Below are positions 37,007-42,147 of a stretch of DNA of 42,147 nucleotides, in pieces (position 1 is the first letter of the stretch; every line of letters begins with the position of its first letter). The notes under the pieces are model-generated. The model searched no databases. It had not been told where the DNA came from and was given only the letters and a program-made list of their open reading frames with translations. The position numbers and the translations under genes are program-made. This DNA is from Candidatus Stygibacter australis (lineage in GTDB: Bacteria; Cloacimonadota; Cloacimonadia; Cloacimonadales; TCS61): contig JAVCDJ010000235.1 of assembly GCA_030765845.1 (NCBI GenBank), forward strand, positions 1 through 42,147. The letters are read 5' to 3'.

Positions 37007-38971
37007 ATGAAATTTTCATTAATATTTATAATGATTTCCCTGCTGCTGATGGCAGGATGTTCATTTAGTGATGACGAGGAGAATGTTGAGACCATTACAG
37101 ATCTGGAAATACCTGATGGTTTTGAATTTTCACTGGAAAATGATGTGCGAGTGGATATAACTCTCCAATCAAACCTGGGCGAACCCGTACCGGGGATAGT
37201 TTATGGATTATCTTATGTAGATAACAATGGCACTTATCAGTTCATCAGATCAAATATGACCAATACTGCTGGAGTGATAAACTCTATTCTTGACCTGCCA
37301 TCTTATGTGAGGAAAGTGTTTATTTCAGGTTTTATGAACAGCATTGAACTGGACATAATCAATAATGAAGTAGAGTATTCCTTTGTTCCGGGAGGACGAG
37401 AAATATTAGGTGATTTCACAGTTCCAGCTCCTTCCCGCAATTTCACATTTTTGGATGGTATCACATACAATAGTCAAGGGGTTCCCAATCCTTATGATAT
37501 GTTTCCTGTAACTGCTGAGATGCTTACGAGAGTAGATACTTCTTTGCCTGAGGGCGTTAGTTTACCAAATTCTCATCCCCAGTATCTGGAAGATGGGATC
37601 ACCACAAATTTTATAATCTCAGACAGCTCTGATGTGTGGGTGACCTTTATCACAGAGGGTGCGGGTTACAAAAATTCTTTAGGCTTTTATACCTATGATC
37701 AGGAAGCAGGAGCGCCGGATGATGCGAGCTCACTAGAGCATATCCTGCTATTTCCCAATACTTCTCTTGCGGGTAGTGGTGGAGGATTAGCTTCCGGGAT
37801 GCAGCTTTATATAGGCAGATTTGGGGCTGGCACAATAATGGGCTGGTTCCTGGTACAGGACGGCTGGGATTATGGTACTAATGTAGATGAAACTGCTCTA
37901 CGATTCTATAGTGACAGACAATATAATCCCGAAGAAGACGAAGAATACAACCAGCACCAGGTGCTGCTATTTGATGCAGAAACAGAATTATTTCTACTGG
38001 GATTTGATGATCAGGTGAGACCTGGTGGTGATAATGATTTCAATGATGCAGTATTTTTTGTAACTGCTAACCCTATAGAGAATATAGATACTTCTGGAAT
38101 TCCGCCAATAGATATACCTGTAGATTCTGATGATGATGGCGTAAATGACCCATTTGATGATTACCCTGATGATCCCGAACGGGCATTTGATGTATATTAT
38201 CCATCTTCCACTCAAACAGCAACGCTGGTTTATGAAGATATGTGGCCCCTTTATGGTGATTATGACATGAATGATATGGTGCTGGATTACCGTTATGTGA
38301 TGGTAACCAATGCAGATGATGAAGTGAAGGATCTTAATCTGGAATTCAGCTTAAGAGCTGCCGGCGCTTTTTATAATAACGGATTTAGTGTTCTGCTGCC
38401 ATTTGAATATGCTAATCTTACTTTAACTGAAAGCAGCGATAATATCTTCCCGGCATTAGTACAGGATGGAGAATACACTATTTTTGATCTGTTCCAGTCA
38501 ACTTCAATGATCACTGGTCTGCCGGCAGGTACCATATTTAATACTGAAACTGATGCTGTATATTATGATCCAGTTGACTTCAACGCAAAGGTGACGCTAA
38601 CTGATCCGATAGATATAGAAAGCCTGGATTTCTCCTTCCCCTTTAATCCATTTATCACAAGACAGGGAGCACAAAGCCATGAAATCCATTTGATGAATTA
38701 TGCACCTACAGGCAGACATGATTTTAATCTGTTCATGACAGATGATGATAATAGTAATCCTGATACGGGCTCCTATTACGTGTCACCCCTTAACCTGCCC
38801 TGGGGTTTGAATCTTCCCGAAAGCTGGAAGTATCCCATAGAAAGAAACACTATCACAGAGGCATATTTTAATTTTGCTGCCTGGGCAGAAAGCGGAGGAG
38901 AATCCTTCCAAGACTGGTTCCTCTATTTAGAAGATAGAGTTGACCCTGAAAAAATATATCAAACCCCATAA
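37007..38971 (+). CDS. LruC/DUF4842-domain lipoprotein (first paralogue)
   Basis: 654 residues. The lipoprotein signal MKFSLIFIMISLLLMAGC ends in lipobox MAGC. After an N-terminal Ig-like region comes a DUF4114-type domain (~200-360; AGTIMGWFLVQDGW, DAETELFLLGFDDQ and DNDFNDAVFF). A single thrombospondin-3/calcium-type Asp-rich segment follows (DSDDDGVNDPFDDYPDDP from D373). The LruC/DUF4842 domain comes next (WPLYGDYDMNDMVLDYRY). The C-terminus ends WAESGGESFQDWF. LruC proteins are outer-membrane or surface lipoproteins of Leptospira and Bacteroidota with unclear function. AGGAGG precedes the ATG. The paralogue follows 13 bp downstream. Confidence 0.85.
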   Translation: MKFSLIFIMISLLLMAGCSFSDDEENVETITDLEIPDGFEFSLENDVRVDITLQSNLGEPVPGIVYGLSYVDNNGTYQFIRSNMTNTAGVINSILDLPSYVRKVFISGFMNSIELDIINNEVEYSFVPGGREILGDFTVPAPSRNFTFLDGITYNSQGVPNPYDMFPVTAEMLTRVDTSLPEGVSLPNSHPQYLEDGITTNFIISDSSDVWVTFITEGAGYKNSLGFYTYDQEAGAPDDASSLEHILLFPNTSLAGSGGGLASGMQLYIGRFGAGTIMGWFLVQDGWDYGTNVDETALRFYSDRQYNPEEDEEYNQHQVLLFDAETELFLLGFDDQVRPGGDNDFNDAVFFVTANPIENIDTSGIPPIDIPVDSDDDGVNDPFDDYPDDPERAFDVYYPSSTQTATLVYEDMWPLYGDYDMNDMVLDYRYVMVTNADDEVKDLNLEFSLRAAGAFYNNGFSVLLPFEYANLTLTESSDNIFPALVQDGEYTIFDLFQSTSMITGLPAGTIFNTETDAVYYDPVDFNAKVTLTDPIDIESLDFSFPFNPFITRQGAQSHEIHLMNYAPTGRHDFNLFMTDDDNSNPDTGSYYVSPLNLPWGLNLPESWKYPIERNTITEAYFNFAAWAESGGESFQDWFLYLEDRVDPEKIYQTP

Positions 38972-38984
38972 AATGGAGAATAGA

Positions 38985-40952
38985 ATGAAGAGATTAATTT
39001 ACTTGCTCCTTATCACTATGCTGGTGCTGGTTTCCTGCACCTCAAATGATAATGACATTAACAAGGCACCAAATGGTATGCAGGAATTAGAAATTCCGGA
39101 TGGATTTGATTTTTCCTCAGAACAAAATGTAGACCTGTATATCAATATCCAGAATTATAATACTGCCCCGGTTGCAGGTATCGTTTTTGACATCGCCTAT
39201 GTGAATAGTGATAACGAAAATATGCATATTATGCAGGCAGTAACAAATGAAACTGGAATTATCGAAAGACAGCTTATTGTGCCTTCCTATGTTAATAAGC
39301 TATTTGTAAGTGGTCTTATGAGCAGTCAGGAACTGGAAATCATCAATGGAGAAGCAAGATATGAAATGGGTCCCGGTCAGGGATTCAGAAGTGATGCAAA
39401 TTATGAACCTCCTGCTGCAACCAGATCATTTTCTTATCTTCCTGGTGTTACCTATAATAGCCAGGGGGTACCCTCTCCCATAGATTTAATTGCTATTGAA
39501 CCGGAGGTTATAGCCCGTATTTCCACTTCCCTGCCTGAACATGAAGATGTGGGTACTACTCATCCTGAATATATAGCTGACGGAGTAGAATCAAACTTTG
39601 TTATTATTGAAGATGCGGATGTCTGGATAACGTTTGTAGCTGAAGGTGCCAGTTATCGAAATGCCTTTGGTTTTTATACATATCCTGTAGGGAATCCTCC
39701 TGCTGATCCTGCTTCTTTAGATCATACTATATTATTCCCCAATTGTTCATATCCCGGCTATGGTGGAGCTCTGGAATCGGGTTCCAAGATATATCTGGGA
39801 ACATTTACGGCAGGGACAGTAATAGGCTGGTTCCTGGTCCAAAATGGCTGGGAAGGATCGGCAAACGTCTCTGAAACTGCCCAGCGCTTTTATAGTGACA
39901 AGCAGTATAATCCCGAAGGTGCTCCTGATGATGAGCATACTGTTTTATTGTATGATGCCGAACATGAGCTTTTTGTGCTTGGCTTTGAAGATGTAAATCG
40001 CCAGGAAAGTTTTTGTGATCATGATTTCAATGATGCCGTTTTTATAGCTAATGCTAATCCCTTAAGTGGTATAGATAACACAAATATTCCCCCTATCGAC
40101 GTTCCTCCAGATACTGATGGTGATGGAGTAAGTGATCCTATTGATGAATTTCCAAATGATCCTGATCGTGCCTTTACTCAATATTATCCATCCACAGAAT
40201 ATGCCACGGTAGTTTTTGAAGACCTATGGCCCCATTATGGTGATTATGATCTTAATGATTTGGTTATTGACTTCCGTTATCAAATAGTAACAAATGCCGC
40301 TGGTTTGATGAAGGATATTGATGTTTTAGGACGACTCAGAGCAGTAGGTGCCAGCAATAATAATGGTCTTTCTATTGAATTTCCTTTTACTTATAGTGAT
40401 GTAACGATCACGGGATATAGTGATAATCTCACACCAGCACTGGTTGAAGATAACTATACGATACTTGATCTATTCAGCAACACCACATCATTGACAGGTC
40501 AGCCGGTGCCGGCGGCATATAACACAAATATGGACCTGCCAACTCATGCTCCGATAGAATTCTACTGTAATATGACCTTAGCCAGTCATCTGGATTTATC
40601 AGCATTGGATTTCCTGCTGCCATTTAATATTTTTATGATCCAGCAGGGCGATGTATCTCATGAAATCCATCTCATCAATCATAGTCCCACTGGAAGAGCC
40701 GATCTTAACTTATTTGGAACTCATGATGACGCTTCAGTTCCTTCTCTGGATAGTTATTATCTCTCTATCACAAATCTACCCTGGGCATTGAATATGCCGG
40801 AAAGCTGGCATTACCCCGCAGAGCAAAACAGCATAATTGAAGTATATGATCAGTTTGCCGGCTGGGCAGAAAGCGGTGGCATTTCTAACCAGGAATGGTA
40901 TTTATTCCAGAGCGATCGTGTGGATATGGATAAGGTGTATATAGATCATTAA
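38985..40952 (+). CDS. LruC/DUF4842-domain lipoprotein (second paralogue)
   Basis: 655 residues from the ATG at 38985, chosen because GGAG lies 7 nt upstream and the protein then begins MKRLIYLLLITMLVLVSC, a proper lipoprotein signal. The frame is open back to 38940 inside the previous gene. It aligns end to end with the preceding protein, with the same order: DUF4114-like domain (AGTVIGWFLVQNGW, HDFNDAVFI), an Asp-rich segment (DTDGDGVSDPIDEFPNDP from D376), LruC domain (WPHYGDYDLNDLVIDFRY) and a C-terminus with WAESGGISNQEWY. It is thus a diverged tandem duplicate, presumably co-expressed. A terminator follows. Confidence 0.85.
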   Translation: MKRLIYLLLITMLVLVSCTSNDNDINKAPNGMQELEIPDGFDFSSEQNVDLYINIQNYNTAPVAGIVFDIAYVNSDNENMHIMQAVTNETGIIERQLIVPSYVNKLFVSGLMSSQELEIINGEARYEMGPGQGFRSDANYEPPAATRSFSYLPGVTYNSQGVPSPIDLIAIEPEVIARISTSLPEHEDVGTTHPEYIADGVESNFVIIEDADVWITFVAEGASYRNAFGFYTYPVGNPPADPASLDHTILFPNCSYPGYGGALESGSKIYLGTFTAGTVIGWFLVQNGWEGSANVSETAQRFYSDKQYNPEGAPDDEHTVLLYDAEHELFVLGFEDVNRQESFCDHDFNDAVFIANANPLSGIDNTNIPPIDVPPDTDGDGVSDPIDEFPNDPDRAFTQYYPSTEYATVVFEDLWPHYGDYDLNDLVIDFRYQIVTNAAGLMKDIDVLGRLRAVGASNNNGLSIEFPFTYSDVTITGYSDNLTPALVEDNYTILDLFSNTTSLTGQPVPAAYNTNMDLPTHAPIEFYCNMTLASHLDLSALDFLLPFNIFMIQQGDVSHEIHLINHSPTGRADLNLFGTHDDASVPSLDSYYLSITNLPWALNMPESWHYPAEQNSIIEVYDQFAGWAESGGISNQEWYLFQSDRVDMDKVYIDH

Positions 40953-40987
40953 TGAAATGATATTTTAAATCATGTGATAAAAAATAC

Positions 40988-41029
40988 AGGCAGCAGGATA
41001 AAGAAATTTATTATGCTGCCTTTTCTTTT
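40988..41029 (+). terminator. Intrinsic terminator after the LruC pair
   Basis: Stem AGGCAGCA/TGCTGCCT (40988-40995 and 41014-41021), inner pairing ATAAA/TTTAT, then TTTCTTTT. It lies 35 bp after the second LruC stop and only a few bases before the next gene's ribosome site. Confidence 0.8.
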
Positions 41030-41046
41030 AATAGTGGGGAATGATC

Positions 41047-42147
41047 ATGGAAAATAAAATTAAAGAAGCTCTTAATGATCCCGAAGCCCTGGAACAACTT
41101 TACCGGCAGGACAAGCATGGATTTAAATCAGCCTTTCAAAAAGTAACTTCAGAAGTTTTGCCTTCTGACCTGATCCACTTCTGGCAAGTCAGACTACAGG
41201 ACACAATTGAACAGAAAGTTAATTTCACTCCTCTCATCATATCACTTATTGCAGTTATTTTTCTGGCTCGAATTCCCCAGATATTTGGCTTTTCTGATTC
41301 GATGAAAGAATTATTTGAAATAAAAAATCTTTTATTGATAGCCTTTGCTGGTATCACTTTTTATGAACTGCTCCGCAAAGAAAACAGTAAACTGTTCTTC
41401 TGGCTGGGATTTCTGTTTTTTTACAGTTTGATGACATTGCATCTGAACAGTCTCAGCGGATACCCTGAAGGGCAGACATTTATCCTGGCATTATTACATG
41501 CCCCCATACTCTTCTGGTTTATGTTCGGTTTAGCATTTAATATCGGTAAATCAAATGATTCCAGAGCCTGGACAGGATTCCTGCGCTATAATGGTGACCT
41601 GCTGCTCTTTACGGGACTGGTAATGATCTGCTGGACTATTCTGCTGGGGATTACTATCAGTCTGTTTGAATCGATGGATATCAAATTCAGTGATATGATG
41701 GTTCTGGATCTGTATATTAACGCAGCAATTATATCACCTCTGATTGCCAGCTTTGCCATTGAACGCATACCAACTCTCACTAATAAAATAGTTCCCCTCA
41801 TCGCCAGAATATTCAATCCTGTGCTCCTGATCGTTCTGATCATCTATCTGATCACCATTGCCCAGGCAGGAAAAAACATCTATGCTGAACGCGAATTCCT
41901 GATCGTTTTCAATATTATACTATTCACTGTGCTGTCAGTTACAATATTTTCGCTTAGTAATATTACTGGGACAAAAAAGGATAAATTCCAATTTATTGTC
42001 CTTTATTTTCTCACTCTATTTGCCTGCGTCTTGAATTTGATCGCGCTTTCGGCTATACTCTACCGCCTTTTCACTTATGGCATCACACCCAATAAACTGG
42101 CAGTAACCGGAATGAATCTGATAATATTCGCCAACCTGATCACGATC
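41047..42147 (+). CDS. Multi-pass membrane protein, DUF4153-like (3' end outside window)
   Basis: The frame is open from 41041 to the window end with no stop, 367 residues visible. I chose the ATG at 41047 because GGGGA (41036-41040) is 6 nt before it, whereas the ATG at 41041 directly abuts that site. A ~65-residue soluble N-terminus (EALNDPEALEQLYRQDKHG) precedes about ten hydrophobic segments. The motifs FLRYNGDLLLFTGLVMI and LYRLFTYGITPNKLAVTG resemble the DUF4153 membrane family, whose role is unknown. It is separated from the LruC pair by a terminator, so probably has its own promoter. Confidence 0.75.
   Translation, partial: MENKIKEALNDPEALEQLYRQDKHGFKSAFQKVTSEVLPSDLIHFWQVRLQDTIEQKVNFTPLIISLIAVIFLARIPQIFGFSDSMKELFEIKNLLLIAFAGITFYELLRKENSKLFFWLGFLFFYSLMTLHLNSLSGYPEGQTFILALLHAPILFWFMFGLAFNIGKSNDSRAWTGFLRYNGDLLLFTGLVMICWTILLGITISLFESMDIKFSDMMVLDLYINAAIISPLIASFAIERIPTLTNKIVPLIARIFNPVLLIVLIIYLITIAQAGKNIYAEREFLIVFNIILFTVLSVTIFSLSNITGTKKDKFQFIVLYFLTLFACVLNLIALSAILYRLFTYGITPNKLAVTGMNLIIFANLITI

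Noticed and set aside
1-42147. tRNA, rRNA, CRISPR array or complete insertion sequence
   Set aside because: Intergenic regions were read for cloverleaf, regularly spaced direct repeats and transposase motifs; none was convincing by eye, though a covariance-model search was not possible.

Overview
The window is AT-rich bacterial chromosome from a Gram-negative, probably anaerobic organism. The combination of lipid A synthesis (lpxK), very large secreted C25 (gingipain-like) proteases with a C-terminal YPNPF-type sorting/FlgD-like domain, LruC/DUF4842 lipoproteins and a polA with all three domains suggests the FCB side of the tree. Candidatus Cloacimonadota is my best guess; this comes from protein character only, since no rRNA is present. 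No tRNA, rRNA, CRISPR array, complete insertion sequence or prophage was recognised.

Layout. (1) 25-3552, minus: a secreted GH3 beta-N-acetylhexosaminidase-like enzyme, two sugar ABC permeases and a small exported protein, probably one operon for import of a (amino)sugar. (2) 3721-6702, plus: a small ferredoxin and DNA polymerase I. (3) 6703-7986: a 1.28-kb gene-poor scar holding the 3' end of a second lpxK, split by a 20-bp direct repeat that flanks an inverted-repeat element, plus a short tandem repeat. (4) 7987-16178, plus: two large tandem C25-family surface/secreted proteins. (5) 16548-22219, minus: a seven-gene run from a receiver/PP2C phosphatase through a STAS protein, a receiver/HD-GYP protein and two lipoproteins to cobO and lpxK. 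(6) 22617-23849, plus: ispD and a DEDDh exonuclease. (7) 23865-28346, minus: a MATE transporter and a GH38 alpha-mannosidase. (8) 28505-31233, minus: a tldD/pmbA pair closed by a clear intrinsic terminator. (9) 31950-36689, plus: glyQ without glyS, then a heterodimeric ABC exporter. (10) 37007-40952, plus: two tandem paralogous LruC lipoproteins. (11) 41047 to the window end, plus: the 5' part of a multi-pass membrane protein.

How the parts may work together. Region 5 reads as a signalling module: phosphorylation of a receiver would control a phosphatase acting on a STAS switch protein, while the next gene couples a receiver to c-di-GMP hydrolysis. Its co-directional fusion to envelope (lpxK, lipoproteins) and cobalamin genes is unusual. 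Regions 4 and 10 supply the cell-surface and exported protein complement. The most unusual DNA-level signals are the lpxK scar, a G8 homopolymer inside the second C25 gene that could switch it off, and a perfect 16-bp palindrome between the signalling operon and ispD.
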